From Thermobifida halotolerans (lineage in GTDB: Bacteria; Actinomycetota; Actinomycetes; Streptosporangiales; Streptosporangiaceae), in the NCBI RefSeq assembly GCF_003574835.2, contig NZ_CP063196.1:2170001-2234000 (forward strand): 64,000 nt of DNA, in the 5' to 3' direction. Below, one piece after another: positions 9,395-19,700 of this stretch (position 1 is the first letter of the stretch; every line of letters starts with the position of its first letter). The notes under the pieces are model-generated. The model searched no databases and was not told where the DNA came from. It saw only the letters and a list, made by a program, of their open reading frames with translations. A program made the translations under genes and the position numbers.

Positions 9395-10945
9395 TTATCC
9401 GGAAACTGCAGGTCCGGTGAGGGCGGTGATGTCGTCGTTGAGTCGACGGATGCGTCCATCGTGGAGCAGCGGCAGCAGATGCTGCTGAAGCCCTCGCAGC
9501 TTGCGGTTGATCACGCCCGATCCGGTCTGGCGGGCCGCCTCCACCGCCTCGGCGGTGAAGGCCACCACCTGCTCTGGGTCTCGACGCTGGACGCCGAGGA
9601 GCGCGAGGTCGGCGAGTACGCCGGCACGGCGCCGCACCGTAAGGGTTCCGGTCAGGGCCTTGGTGAGCGCTGTCTCGGCGAGATCAGACCGGCCCAGCGC
9701 GACATAGCAGGTGCCGCGCTCTTCAGCCAGACGCGAGCCGTCGAAGCGCAGCCAGCCACCGTTGTGGACCTGGCCGGGCAGGTCCAGGACCTGCTCCGCG
9801 GTGTCCAAAGCCCGCTGGCAGGCGTCTTGGTCTCCGAGACCGGCGAAGGTCTCAGCCTGCACGGCGGCGACCCAGTGACGGGTGGACAGTTCCGAATCCC
9901 CGCGGCGTGCGAGGACCGCGGCGAGCTCCAGCAAAGGGACCGCTTGGGGGAACTGCTGTTCATAGACCGCAACGAACGCGTGCCGTGTCAGTGCACACGC
10001 CCAGAGGTCGAACGCTCCGGCCTCTTTAGCTGCAGAAGCGGCGAGGGAATAGCAGTGGGCGGCGTCGGTGTAGTGGTTGCCGTCGAAGAAGATCTCTCCG
10101 GCCAACTGGAACAGGTCCGCGGTCAGAAGACAGAGACGCTGGTGAGCGGCCTCATCGTGGGGCTGTTTGAGCTTGTCGGTCAGCACGTCGAGCTGGGTGC
10201 GCACCAGGGGCAGCACCTGGCTTTTGGACGGGGCCAACCCGAAGACGCGCCACAGGTTGCTGTTCAACTGCGTGTACTCGTCCAGCGCGGTGGCATCCAG
10301 GTGCCCCGACCGTCCTGGTACGGAACCGGTCGCTTGGTCGATGCCCGGTACGAACCCGGCAGATGGCAGGGCCAGCAGTGTGCCGGTGACACTGAACAGG
10401 CGCAGCAGTTCACGGCGGTTCATGTCGTCATTCTCCGGAGTGCCCGCCTGACCGGGACACACCGGGGTCAGACCGCGGTCGTTTCGCCGGTCCGGGCCTG
10501 CCGTCCCGAAGGGGGAGTTCTGGGTGAGTGCCCGTACCACGGGGCTGTTCGAGTTGGATCTCTCAGTGGCGGGTGTGGTGCAGGTAGGTGCTGAGATGTC
10601 CTCGGCATCCGATGCGCTGAGCGGTGCGCCCGCACTCGATGATCCCGCGCCCGTGTTGGAGGTTGGAGGGAGGATGCCGAGCCCTTCCAGTGCTCTGCGT
10701 TTCTTGGCCGCATCGCGCAGGGAGCGCTTCCCGGACTCCATCTGCGAGACCATGCCCTGGGACAGGCCGGTCATGTTCCCGATGGCCTCTTGCGTCAACT
10801 CCGTGTGGATACGCAGCAGGCGCACGATCCGCGTCACGTCCGAACGCGCCACCGCCTCACCGACGTCACGACGCTGCCGGAAGGCGCCGGGAATGCACTC
10901 GCATCTCCCCTCGGCACGGTCGTGCCCGCAGTGGCCGCAGATCAT
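9395..10945 (-). CDS. Zinc-knuckle XRE-TPR regulator (module copy 1)
   Basis: 516 aa. The N-terminus MICGHCGHDRAEGRCECIP carries CxxC...CxC, a likely metal-binding knuckle, followed by an XRE helix-turn-helix (DLTQ/ELTQEAIGNMTGLSQGMVSQME, residues about 45-75), a low-complexity linker, an RRELLRLF-hydrophobic segment and TPR-like alpha-helical repeats to the end. I start at 10945 to match the other four copies; an in-frame ATG at 10954 has a closer ribosome site. The shared 17-bp site lies 36 bp upstream. A divergent kinase gene starts at 11115 and a small gene follows downstream. This is probably a DNA-binding sensor whose TPR part receives a protein or peptide signal; the ligand is unknown. 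Confidence 0.85.
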   Translation of the reverse strand: MICGHCGHDRAEGRCECIPGAFRQRRDVGEAVARSDVTRIVRLLRIHTELTQEAIGNMTGLSQGMVSQMESGKRSLRDAAKKRRALEGLGILPPTSNTGAGSSSAGAPLSASDAEDISAPTCTTPATERSNSNSPVVRALTQNSPFGTAGPDRRNDRGLTPVCPGQAGTPENDDMNRRELLRLFSVTGTLLALPSAGFVPGIDQATGSVPGRSGHLDATALDEYTQLNSNLWRVFGLAPSKSQVLPLVRTQLDVLTDKLKQPHDEAAHQRLCLLTADLFQLAGEIFFDGNHYTDAAHCYSLAASAAKEAGAFDLWACALTRHAFVAVYEQQFPQAVPLLELAAVLARRGDSELSTRHWVAAVQAETFAGLGDQDACQRALDTAEQVLDLPGQVHNGGWLRFDGSRLAEERGTCYVALGRSDLAETALTKALTGTLTVRRRAGVLADLALLGVQRRDPEQVVAFTAEAVEAARQTGSGVINRKLRGLQQHLLPLLHDGRIRRLNDDITALTGPAVSG

Positions 10946-10980
10946 GGAGGCCATGATCTCCTACAGAAGACGTGCACTCC

Positions 10981-10997
10981 ATAACAGATTATTACGG
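10981..10997. promoter_or_regulatory. Module operator/promoter site, copy 1
   Basis: ATAACAGATTATTACGG on the plus strand, 36 bp upstream of the regulator start at 10945. It contains the inverted ATAA...TTAT pair. On the minus strand it supplies a possible -10 element, so a regulator bound here would block or position RNA polymerase. Four further copies occupy the same place upstream of the sister regulators. It also lies in the region shared with the divergent kinase gene. Confidence 0.65.
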
Positions 10998-11114
10998 TCC
11001 GCAATCCGGTGCTCAGGCTCCTCATACACCGCGGACCAGCGCGAGCAGACGGTGTGAGCACACAACAGGTTCCTGCTTCAGTGGACGAGGACCGGATCGA
11101 GTCGGGGAGGCCCC

Positions 11115-11995
11115 ATGTCTGCCGCTGTCGAATTCGCGGAAGTCGCTGTGTGTGCGGCGGTCGAGGCTGCTCGGGCGCGGGGATCACGACCGACACGCCT
11201 GAGTTGCTGCGGCTGGGGGAACGCGCGGTGCTCACCCTTGCCGACGGACGAGTGATCGCTCGGGTGGAGCGCGGCGCGGACCGCTATGAGACCGCCGCGC
11301 GCGAGGTGGCGGTGGCCCGCTGGCTGGACCGGGAAGGCGTTCGTGTCGGCCGTCCGCTGGGCGGAGAGCAACCGTATCGGGTTCGGGGCACCGTGGTGAC
11401 GCTGTGGGAGAAGGTCGACGGCAAGTGGACCGTTCCTGCCGAACTGGCCGCGATCCTGGCCCGGCTGCACAGGCTCGCCCCTCCGCCATTGCTGTGCCTG
11501 CCCGACCTCGACCCGTTCGACCGCACCGACGAGCGGATAGCCCACGCCGCCCTGGCACCTGCGCACAAGGACACACTGCGAAGGATCGCCGAACAGTTGC
11601 GCGGAGAGTACGAACAGGTGCGTCCGGTACTGTCCCGCTGCGTCATCCACGGGGACGCCAACATCGGCAACGTCCTGGCCACCCCTGATGGCGTGGTCCT
11701 GTTCGACCTGGACGGGGTATGCCTGGGGCCGCCCGAGTGGGACCTGGTGCTGACCGCGCTCTACCGCGACCTGGGCTGGCACACCGACACCGAGTACGCC
11801 GCCTTCTGCGACGTCTACGGCTTCGACGTGAACGCCTGGGACGGCTATGCGGTGTTCAAACGGATCCGGGAGTTGCGCATGGTGTCCTGGCTGGCCCAGA
11901 AAGCCGGAGAAAGCCCCAGGATTGATGAGGAGATCCACCGCAGGATCGCCGACCTGGCCGACCCGAGCCGTCCCCGCCACTGGCACCCCTACTGA
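11115..11995 (+). pseudogene. APH-family small-molecule kinase (module copy 1), one frameshift
   Basis: A perfect GGGGAGG site precedes the ATG at 11115, giving MSAAVEFAEVAVCAAVEAAR; one G is then missing in the GGGG run at 11179-11182 before TPELLRLGERAVLTLADGRV. Restoring it gives 293 aa, matching the 291-294 aa of the sister kinases, so a base-call error is plausible. The kinase has the Brenner motif VIHGDANIGN and the Mg-binding VLFDLDG, then GPPEWDL and WDGYAVFKRIRELRM. The substrate is unknown; APH folds phosphorylate hydroxyls of antibiotics, choline, homoserine and sugars. It is divergent from the regulator, with the shared site between them. Confidence 0.75.
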
Positions 11996-12387
11996 ACCCG
12001 CCGTATCGGCAGCCCGCCGACAATCAGGGGCGAGCGGTCCAGGAACTCTCGCACCGCTAGGTGGGAAGAGGGTCGTGCCGAGTGCGGCGAGGTCGAGGGC
12101 ACAGAGGCAGTGGGGGGAGTTTGTCGGTGAGCTCGCAGGTGTCGAAGTAGTCGACGGGATTCTCATTCGGCCTGCTGCGGACGGACTCTGGCTCGGTCGC
12201 GGTTATCGTCCGGGTACAGGCTGCGGGTGGATCTTCGTCATGGATGGTCGCGCTGGGTGTCGATGTACCGGTCCTGTCCAGTGGGTGCTGTGCTCGCGTG
12301 CTCGTCTTGTTCCGGCGTGGTGGGTGATCCTGCGTTGAGTAGTGGAAAGGTCTCTTCTTCTGCGGGGTACTCACTTGGCGTACGCGG
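11996..12387. other. Intergenic stretch between converging kinase genes
   Basis: About 390 bp between the ends of a plus-strand and a minus-strand gene. No frame looks coding and I found no strong hairpin. Confidence 0.4.
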
Positions 12388-13323
12388 TTACTGGAACTCG
12401 TCGTTTAAGAGAGCGTGGACGCGTCGTGTCTGGTGTTCGAACTCGTCGGTGCGTGTGTATCGGCTTTTCCACAGCACGCTGAGCCAGCGCAGTGCAACGG
12501 TTCGCCTGGCAGAGAGGAAACGCCGTCGGCTGGCGTTGTCGGTGATGCCGAGGTCAGGGAGCAGAGCGGCCCACACCTCGTCGTCGATAACGCGGGAGCT
12601 CAGGTGTTCGACGAGTTCGGCCGCGTCGTAGGCCGTGTCACTGTGGCCAGAGAACTCCCAGTCCACCGCGGTGACGGTAGAGCCGTTCCAGAGCCAGTTG
12701 AGTAAGTTGGAGTCCCCTCGGGAGAAAACTCTCGGCACCGGTTCGTCGAGCACGATGGCGTCGCCGCGCTCATGCCAGATGTCAAGCAGACGGCGCATCT
12801 CAGTGGTGAGCGGATCGTTGGGATGTTCGTCGAGTTGGCCAGGCCAAATCTTGGTGATACGGGTGATGTAGTCCGCGGCTGAACCAATACGCGCCAGGGT
12901 GGCGAACGGCCCAAGCGGAATCTCACGGAGCTGACGGAGAACAACAGCCACAGCACGCACAGCTTTGACGGGATCACCCAAGTGGGAGATGGGTCCACCA
13001 GTTGCCAAGGTCATGCCGACCACGGGAAGTTCGAGATCCGGGGCGTGCCACAGCGGTTGCGGGGTAGCGGTGATACCGCAGGCGGTGACATGGGCGAGGG
13101 CTTGGTACTCGTAGGCCGCGCGGTCGCGTTTGTCGGTACGGTACAGCTTGATGACCACCTCACCGTTGGGGCTGTCCCAGACGAACACTCGGTTGTTGTA
13201 ACCCCCGCTCAACGGTCGAAGCCGCAACCTTGGAAGGGCGTCATCCAGCAGGCTCGGGTCCTGCCGGTGCAAGCTGCGCAGCTCATTGAGCAGACTGGTC
13301 GGTACCGAAGCGTCGTGAGCCAA
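12388..13323 (-). CDS. APH-family phosphotransferase with altered Brenner motif
   Basis: 311 aa with a choline-kinase-like fold: PLSGGYNNRVFVW (nucleotide loop), VVIKLYR (Lys), then SRGDSNLLN followed by VTAVDWEFSG and DTAYDAAELVEH. In the catalytic HGDxxxxN motif the His is replaced by Arg, while Asp and Asn are kept. It belongs to a different subfamily from the kinases paired with the zinc-knuckle regulators. It lies downstream of the kinase at 13439-14323 in the same direction with a gap of about 115 bp, so it may be the third gene of that module. Confidence 0.75.
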   Translation of the reverse strand: MAHDASVPTSLLNELRSLHRQDPSLLDDALPRLRLRPLSGGYNNRVFVWDSPNGEVVIKLYRTDKRDRAAYEYQALAHVTACGITATPQPLWHAPDLELPVVGMTLATGGPISHLGDPVKAVRAVAVVLRQLREIPLGPFATLARIGSAADYITRITKIWPGQLDEHPNDPLTTEMRRLLDIWHERGDAIVLDEPVPRVFSRGDSNLLNWLWNGSTVTAVDWEFSGHSDTAYDAAELVEHLSSRVIDDEVWAALLPDLGITDNASRRRFLSARRTVALRWLSVLWKSRYTRTDEFEHQTRRVHALLNDEFQ

Positions 13324-13438
13324 GACGGGTCCTTGTTCGGATCATCGATGCTGGATCAGGTTTGTGGAGGGCGGTTTCCCTGTCCTGGGCGGCTTCGCTG
13401 ATCGCATCCCGACGACCAGCCCTTGCAGACAACCTGGG

Positions 13439-14323
13439 TCAGGGGGCGGGGGTCCATGGCCAGGGGCGGGGGCCCCGGCGTCCGCGCAGGCAGTCGACGC
13501 GCAGCCGCGCTTCGGTGTGCATGGCCGGATCGTGGGGGGCGTGCTGGGCGAAGTACAGGGCCATGCGGAGTTCCCGGATGTCGCGCAGCACCTCGTAGCC
13601 GTCCCAGGCGGTGACGTCGTATCCGTAGAGGTCTGCGAAGCGCGCGTAGTCGTCGGCGCGGACCCAGCCGAAGCTGGTGTGCTTGATCGCGGTGGAGACG
13701 AGGTCCCATTCGGGGCGGCCCAGGGAGCAGCGCTCCAGATCGATCAGCCGGGCCTGGCCGTCGGCGCTGCGGGCGACGTTGCCCACCCAGGCGTCACCGT
13801 GGACGACGCACTCGGGCAGGCCCGCGGGCAGCTCCTGCCAGGCGGCGCGCAACTGGTCGAGGCGGCCGCGCAGCCAGGCCCGGTCGGCGGGCGGCAGGGT
13901 GTGCGCGTCGTCGATCCGCGCCTCCAGGCGCACGAACGGGTCGAGGGCTCCCAGGGCGAGGCCGGGGGGCGGGGTGAGGGCGTGCAGGGCGCGGAGCAGG
14001 CGGGCGACGTCGGTGACCGTGCCCGCCTGGTGGGGCGGCAGTTCGTGCCACCAGGTGACGGCACGCCCGTCGACGAGTGCCGACTGGTCCACCTCCAGGG
14101 CGCGGACCGCGGGCAGGTCCTCCTCGGCCAGCCAGCGGGCGACGGCGACTTCGCGGGCCGCGGCCTGCTGCTGGCCGGGGCGGGAGATGCGGGCGACCAC
14201 CTGGCCGGGCAGGCGGATGACGGCGTTCTCGCCGATGCGGACCGCTTCGGCGCCTTCGGTGGCGAGGGCGGCCTGCCGGCCCGCAGCGGCCAGGATCCGG
14301 TCGAAGGGCGCAGGGAGGGCCAT
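13439..14323 (-). CDS. APH-family small-molecule kinase (module copy 2)
   Basis: 294 aa. Motifs in order: ENAVIRLPGQVVARISR (ATP strand), AREVAVARWL, VVHGDAWVGN (catalytic Asp and Asn), ARLIDLER (metal Asp), GRPEWDL, then WDGYEVLRDIRELRM near the C-terminus. It is very close to the kinase at 11115-11995. A GGAAGG site lies before its ATG inside the 3' end of the upstream regulator, so regulator and kinase appear co-transcribed and tightly coupled. The substrate is unknown. Confidence 0.85.
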   Translation of the reverse strand: MALPAPFDRILAAAGRQAALATEGAEAVRIGENAVIRLPGQVVARISRPGQQQAAAREVAVARWLAEEDLPAVRALEVDQSALVDGRAVTWWHELPPHQAGTVTDVARLLRALHALTPPPGLALGALDPFVRLEARIDDAHTLPPADRAWLRGRLDQLRAAWQELPAGLPECVVHGDAWVGNVARSADGQARLIDLERCSLGRPEWDLVSTAIKHTSFGWVRADDYARFADLYGYDVTAWDGYEVLRDIRELRMALYFAQHAPHDPAMHTEARLRVDCLRGRRGPRPWPWTPAP

Positions 14324-15960
14324 GGGCAGGTGCCTTCCAGGGCGCGGGTGATCCGGGCACTGACCGCGTCAGCGCCGTCCACCTCGGGGGTCCGGTTGAG
14401 GAGGGCATGGAGTTCGCGCAGGTCGTCCTCGGCGCGTCGGGAACGCACCCGCCCGACATCATCAAGGGCCCGGGTCGCGGTGGCCAGTCCCTCCTCGACG
14501 TTGCGGCCGTGCAGGTGCAGTGAGGCGAGCTTGATGGCGGAGATGGCCCGCGAGCGCGCGTAGGCGTCCGTGTGGCCGCCGACCGCCTCTTCCAGCCGCC
14601 GCAGCGCGCCGGCCGGAGGGTGGACTCCGGCCACCGCCAGGTCCCACAGCGCGTGGGCGGTGTCGCCCGCGTGCTGGGCCGCGTCGTAGTAGGCCATCCA
14701 CGAAGGAGGCTCGACCGCGGTCGGCGCGGCGAACGCGGCGTCGGCCTCACCGACCGCCCGGAGGGTCTCGGTGCGCAGGCCCGTCTTCGCGTAGGCGCGG
14801 GCACGGGCGGTGTGCAGCATGGCTTTCTCCGCGGCGGAGAGCCGCTCGGAGCGCACGAGGCCGAGTTCGGCGTAGGTGATCCCCTGATCGGGGTCTGCGC
14901 ACCAGACCGCCTGGCGGGCACGGTGGGAGTAGATCTTGGCGCGCAGGTGCCAGTCCCCGGCTTCCTCGGCGCACTCGGCGGCGAAAGCGAAGAGGCGGCG
15001 GGCGTCGTCGTGGGCGTAGGCGTCGAAGGCCATGAAACCGGCCACCATGAACAGCTGGGCGACCGCGGAGAAGGCCTCGCCGCGCAGACGGTGCGGACAC
15101 GGGGCGTGCAGCAGGTCGGCGGCCGCCCGCAGCTGCCCCGCCACAGCGGCGCGCGCCACCTGCCCGCCGTAGGTGTGGTCCCATCCGGAAAAGACCGCGG
15201 CCGCCTCCCGGACCTGGGCGATGTCGACAGCGCGCACCTGGTGCGGGCACAGCGTGTCCTGGAACGGCGAGGACAGCGCCAGCAACGGTGAGACGGCCAG
15301 ACCAGCGGTGGCGGTCCGGAGGAAGTCGCGGCGTTCCACACCCTCCAGCATGGAGGGTTCACCAGTACCAGCGACATGTCCGGTACCCGCCGACGCGGTC
15401 TTGTCGGTTTCGGAGGATTCCACCTTCCGTGTGGCGGTGACCAAGCCCTGTGCTCGCGCCAGGACTCCTCCGGTGTCGAGGACTTCGTCAAGACGCCAGG
15501 CCAGATCCGTCGGGCAGTGCCGCGCGGCAGCCTCGATCTGGTTGATCACGCTGACATCCGCATCCGTTCTTGTTGCCAATTCGTGTTGGCTCAGTCCGCG
15601 AAACTTCCGCCGGTAACGGAGCTTTGTGGCAAGCCAGTCGGTGAGTGAGCGTTCTGGCGGCTCGCGTTGTAGCGATAGGTGACTCGGTGCGCCGAGTCCT
15701 TCCATCGCACGGCGCTTTTTCGCTGTGTCACGCAGGGATCTCTTGCCGGATTCCATCTGCGAGACCATGCCCTGGGACAGGCCGGTCAGGTTCGCGATCG
15801 CTTCCTGGGTCAGGTCGGTGTGGACGCGTAGCAGGCGCACGATCCGTGTCACGTCCGAACGCGCCACCGCCTCACGGACGTCATCGCGTTGCCAGAAAAC
15901 AGTCGGGACACACCCACAGCTTCGGGTGTCGCGGTCGCGACCACAGTTGGCGCAGGTCAC
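13744..15960 (-). CDS. Zinc-knuckle XRE-TPR regulator (module copy 2), reading through into the kinase gene
   Basis: 738 codons as read. Residues 1-75 hold CxxC...CxC (TCANCGRDRDTRSCGC) and the XRE domain. A second helix-turn-helix-like segment follows (YRRKFRGLSQHELATRTDAD, residues about 115-150), then ERRDFLRTATAGLAVSPLL and TPR-like helices up to about residue 542 (ITRALEGT near 14335). No stop occurs there; the frame runs on for about 196 codons as an out-of-frame reading of the kinase gene, giving Pro/Arg/Ser-rich sequence that is clearly not native. A lost stop or small indel near 14335 is likely. The upstream site at 16116 is 156 bp away, unlike the 36-37 bp of the sisters. Confidence 0.75.
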   Translation of the reverse strand: MTCANCGRDRDTRSCGCVPTVFWQRDDVREAVARSDVTRIVRLLRVHTDLTQEAIANLTGLSQGMVSQMESGKRSLRDTAKKRRAMEGLGAPSHLSLQREPPERSLTDWLATKLRYRRKFRGLSQHELATRTDADVSVINQIEAAARHCPTDLAWRLDEVLDTGGVLARAQGLVTATRKVESSETDKTASAGTGHVAGTGEPSMLEGVERRDFLRTATAGLAVSPLLALSSPFQDTLCPHQVRAVDIAQVREAAAVFSGWDHTYGGQVARAAVAGQLRAAADLLHAPCPHRLRGEAFSAVAQLFMVAGFMAFDAYAHDDARRLFAFAAECAEEAGDWHLRAKIYSHRARQAVWCADPDQGITYAELGLVRSERLSAAEKAMLHTARARAYAKTGLRTETLRAVGEADAAFAAPTAVEPPSWMAYYDAAQHAGDTAHALWDLAVAGVHPPAGALRRLEEAVGGHTDAYARSRAISAIKLASLHLHGRNVEEGLATATRALDDVGRVRSRRAEDDLRELHALLNRTPEVDGADAVSARITRALEGTCPWPSLRPSTGSWPLRAGRPPSPPKAPKRSASARTPSSACPARWSPASPAPASSRPRPAKSPSPAGWPRRTCPRSAPWRWTSRHSSTGVPSPGGTNCRPTRRARSPTSPACSAPCTPSPRPPASPWEPSTRSCAWRRGSTTRTPCRPPTGPGCAAASTSCAPPGRSCPRACPSASSTVTPGWATSPAAPTARPG

Positions 15961-16115
15961 CTTGCCCCCTTTGGGCGCTGGCCAGTGCTTCCCCCGCAGG
16001 GCGCGGGATCTGTCACCAAAATCGGGTGAAACTGACTTTCGGGCGCAGAATCAGCGATTGTTCAACCATGGTAACCATTCTTAGTGGTTCCTTCAGGGCT
16101 TGAGGCGATAGGACT

Positions 16116-16132
16116 ATAACACTTTATTGCAG
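16116..16132. promoter_or_regulatory. Module operator/promoter site, copy 2
   Basis: ATAACACTTTATTGCAG, the most divergent of the five sites but keeping ATAAC...TATT.C.G. It is 156 bp upstream of the regulator start at 15960 and about 390 bp upstream of the lanthipeptide precursor on the other strand, so it could influence both. Confidence 0.5.
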
Positions 16133-16520
16133 TTATTAGCGGAGGTGTGCTTGTCTGATCCAGCGTCTGGCGGAACGCTGTAGAGCGCCGACAGGACAGT
16201 GGCTCCGCTCGGAAGCAAGCATCGTCGCCCATCGTCACGAAAGGTCGAGAACAGATACTCCGCTACAGCCGTGCCGCTGGGCTGTCGAAATGGTCCGTGA
16301 CAGATCGGTCGGCACTCCTGACGACCGACTGCCCGGCGAGCGGGTCGTGGACAAGAAGCACTGCCGCCTCGCGGTCTCCTGGCCTCCGGCAGTGCCTGGG
16401 AAGACTCCCTCTGATTTCTGAGAAAACCACTTCCCGTCGAGGCAGAAGACGACGGTGGTTCTTCTAGAGATCCCAGAAGCCGTCGAAACGATAAGAAACC
16501 GTCCAGAAAAGGAGAACGAA
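16133..16520. other. Region upstream of the lanthipeptide precursor
   Basis: About 390 bp without a gene, between the divergent regulator and the precursor. It should carry the cluster promoter. I could not identify a convincing -10/-35 pair. The only clear signal is the AAAAGGAGA ribosome site directly before the precursor GTG. Confidence 0.4.
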
Positions 16521-16691
16521 GTGAGCATTGCGGTTACTGCTGGACCGTCCACCACCGAAGACCCCTTCGCGCTCGACGTGCAGATCGTCACCGACATTCC
16601 GCCGGGAGACCCGATGTTTGCCTGCGGAGACGGAACCAACGACGGCTGCGACCCGAGCTGCGCCTCGGCCTGCCTCACCGGCGGAGTCTGA
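16521..16691 (+). CDS. FxLD-type lanthipeptide precursor
   Basis: 56 aa. The GTG at 16521 is chosen because AAAAGGAGAACGAA precedes it. The leader carries the diagnostic FALDV motif (residues 16-20) of the FxLD lanthipeptide family. The C-terminal core holds Cys at 35, 43, 47 and 51 with Thr39, Ser46, Ser49 and Thr53 as dehydration candidates and several Asp (D37, D41, D44) that could be targets of the PIMT-like methyltransferases. It is the first gene of the cluster and is followed by a hairpin and the dehydratase. No transporter or dedicated protease is adjacent. The bioactivity is unknown. Confidence 0.9.
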   Translation: MSIAVTAGPSTTEDPFALDVQIVTDIPPGDPMFACGDGTNDGCDPSCASACLTGGV

Positions 16692-16707
16692 GACCACTGA
16701 TCCGCGT

Positions 16708-16741
16708 GCTGCCCGGGGGAGAGAGTCGGGCTCCGGGCAGC
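16708..16741 (+). terminator. Hairpin between precursor and dehydratase (attenuator)
   Basis: GCTGCCCGG at 16708-16716 pairs with CCGGGCAGC at 16733-16741 over a 16-nt loop. It sits 17 bp after the precursor stop. In lanthipeptide operons such a partial terminator keeps precursor mRNA in excess over enzyme mRNA; that role is inferred here. Confidence 0.65.
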
Positions 16742-16770
16742 CGCCTCATCCCACCGCTCAGAGAGATGAA

Positions 16771-19700
16771 ATGGGTGCCACCACCAAATCGACACGGCTG
16801 TACCGACACACTGGTACGGCGCTGTTGCGGGCCGCTGCCGTGCCCTTGCCCACCTCTTCCCTCAGTTGGCCGGACCTCACCGACACCACAGCAAGCCGAG
16901 CCTGGCTGGAACAGGTATGGGACGACCCACGTCTCGCGGAAGCCGTGCGGCAGGCCAGCCCTTCACTGGAAAAGACCGTTGCAGACCTTCGAAGCGGACA
17001 TCCCGTTCGAGACAAGAAGATCCGCAGCGCCTCCCTGTCCACCGCCCGCTACTTACTTCGCAGCATCGGCCGTCCGACACCTTTCGGACTGTTCGCAGGA
17101 GTCGCCCCAGTCAGACTGGGCCCCACCGCACAGGTGTCCTGGGGCCGCGACCACCGGGCCGCCGCCCGCGTCAACACCGAATGGCTGATCGACATCATCG
17201 GACAGGCTGAAAGCTGCCCCGAACTGCTGGACCGGCTCTTCGTTGTGCTCTCAGACCTCGCCCACCGCCGCGGCCAGCGACTCGAAATTCCGCGAGGACC
17301 GAACCGGGTGACCCTGCACTACACCCGTGTCATCGCCGTACTTCGTGACAGAGCAACCACTCCGATCCGTTTCGCTGCTCTCGTCGACATGCTTGCCGAA
17401 GAATTCGCTACCGACCGGGACAGGGTCCGAAGCACACTCACAGAACTGGTGAAACACGGCTGCCTGATTACCAACCTGCGCGCCCCGTTTACAATCACCG
17501 ACCCGCTCGCCCACGTCGTGGACCAACTCCGCGAGGCCGGCGCCGACACCGTGGTGCACACAGCCCCCTTGGTCAGCGCCCTTGAGGACATCCAAACCGA
17601 ACTACAACACCACAACCATCCAGCCACCACCCCGCAGAATCAGAGACGCTCCCGAGCAGTGGTCACCAGTGCGATGAGAGAACTGTCCCGGGCCGGACGC
17701 ATGCCGCTGGCACTGGACCTGCTGCTGGACTGCCAGGTCCAACTTCCCCGTCGAGTAGCGCACGAGATGGAGCGGGCAGCAAGCGCACTGCTGCGGCTGA
17801 CCCGTCAGCCCACCGGAGAAAAAGCCTGGTACGACTACCATGCGGCATTCGTCGAACGCTACGGCACAGGAACCCTCGTACCACTCACCGATGTCCTCAA
17901 CCCCGACTCCGGACTCGGCTACCCGGCCGGATACAGCGGCAGCGTGTTCCCCCCACCAGAAGACGGATCCACGGCACGGGACGAACGACTGCTGTCCATG
18001 GTCTGGCAAGCTGTGGCCACAGGCGGCCGCGAGATCATCCTCACCGACACAGACATCGACGCTTTGAACAACGGGGACCTCGACCCCCACCGCATTCCTC
18101 CACACGTCGAACTCTCCGCACGCGTCCACGCTGCCGATACTGAAGCACTCAGCCGCGGCGATTTCCTCATCACTGTGGCCCCCGCTCGGTCCGCGGGCAC
18201 ACTGACCTCTCGCTTCACCCCCATCGCTACCGGCTTCGGCCTAGCCGAGGTCTACCGGGCCCTGCCCTGCTCGACCAAGGGAGCACTCCGTGCCCAGATG
18301 AGCTTCGGGCCGCTGTACGCACACGCCGAAAACGTCTGCCGTGTACCCGCCTACCTGGACCACCTACTTCCGCTCGGGCAGTACCCCGCTTCCGGTGACG
18401 GACAGACACCGATCACTGTGGACGACCTGGCGGTCACCGCAACCAGCGATCGCTTGCACCTGGTCAGCCTCACCCACCGCAGGGTTGTGGAACCCCAGGT
18501 GTTCCACGCTCTCGCCTTGGACAAACAAGCCCCGCTGCTCGCCCGGTTTCTCGCCCACCTGCCCCGCGCAGGACTGGCCTCCTGGTACCAGTTCGACTGG
18601 GGGCCGCACGCCACACTGCCGTTTCTGCCCCAGGTCCGCTACCGGCGCACCATACTGTCCCCGGCCCAGTGGCGCCTGACCAGAGCCGACCTGCCACCAC
18701 GAGGAGGAGACTGGGAGTCAGTACTCGATCAGTGGCGGCAACGCTGGAACTGCCCGAACGTGGTGGAGTTGCGTGAAGCCGACCGCACACTGCGCCTCAC
18801 GCTGCAGGAGCCGACCCACGCGTCTTTGCTGCACGCCCATCTCAGACGGCACGGCCAGGCCATCCTCTACCAGGCCACCCCCGTCGAGGAATACGGGTGG
18901 CTCGACGGCCACGCCCACGAAATCGCACTGCCGTTGGCCGCCACGTCCCCAGTGGCTCCCAACCCGCTGTGCGGCCCCCTGCCGACGGTGACCAACGCGC
19001 ATGGGCAACTTCCGGGTGCTGCGGAAGCCACTTGGCTGTCCGCGAAGCTCTTCACCCACCCCGAGAGAATGACCGAGATCGTCACCGAGCAGCTCCCCGC
19101 TCTCCTGGCCGAGCTCGACTCTCCTCCGTGCTGGTGGCTGCGTTACCGAAACCCGCGAGAAACCGACCACCTGCGCATCCGCATCCGCACTTCCCCGGAC
19201 CGCTACGGTCGACAGGTGCGGAAAGTCGCCGAGTGGGCCCATCGGCTGCGGCGGACAGGAGTGGCCGGCACTCTGTCCCTTGACACCTACTCCCCGGAGA
19301 TCGGCCGTTACGGGGCGGACCCATCGTTGAGTGTGGCAGAAGAGGTCTTCGTTGCCGACGCCGAACTCGTAGCCGCCCTGCTGCGCCAGCAGGCCACAAG
19401 CCCTGTGGATCTCACCGCGTCAGTGGTGGCGAACATGGTGGCCATCGTCACCGGCTTCCACGGCGATCCCACAGCAGCGATGAACTGGTTGGCAAAACGC
19501 CCAGTTCCTACCGCTCCTGCGATCGACCGCAAGGTGGCCGACGAGGCCATCAGGATCAGCATCGAAACCGGCACCCAGCCTCGATGCGCCCGAAGCCACG
19601 AGCTTGATGCGCTGTGGCAAAGGCGCGCCGACGCGCTGAAGGCCTACTGCACGGCACTGTCAGCGGACACGAATACCGACACCGTGGTGGAGTCGCTGCT

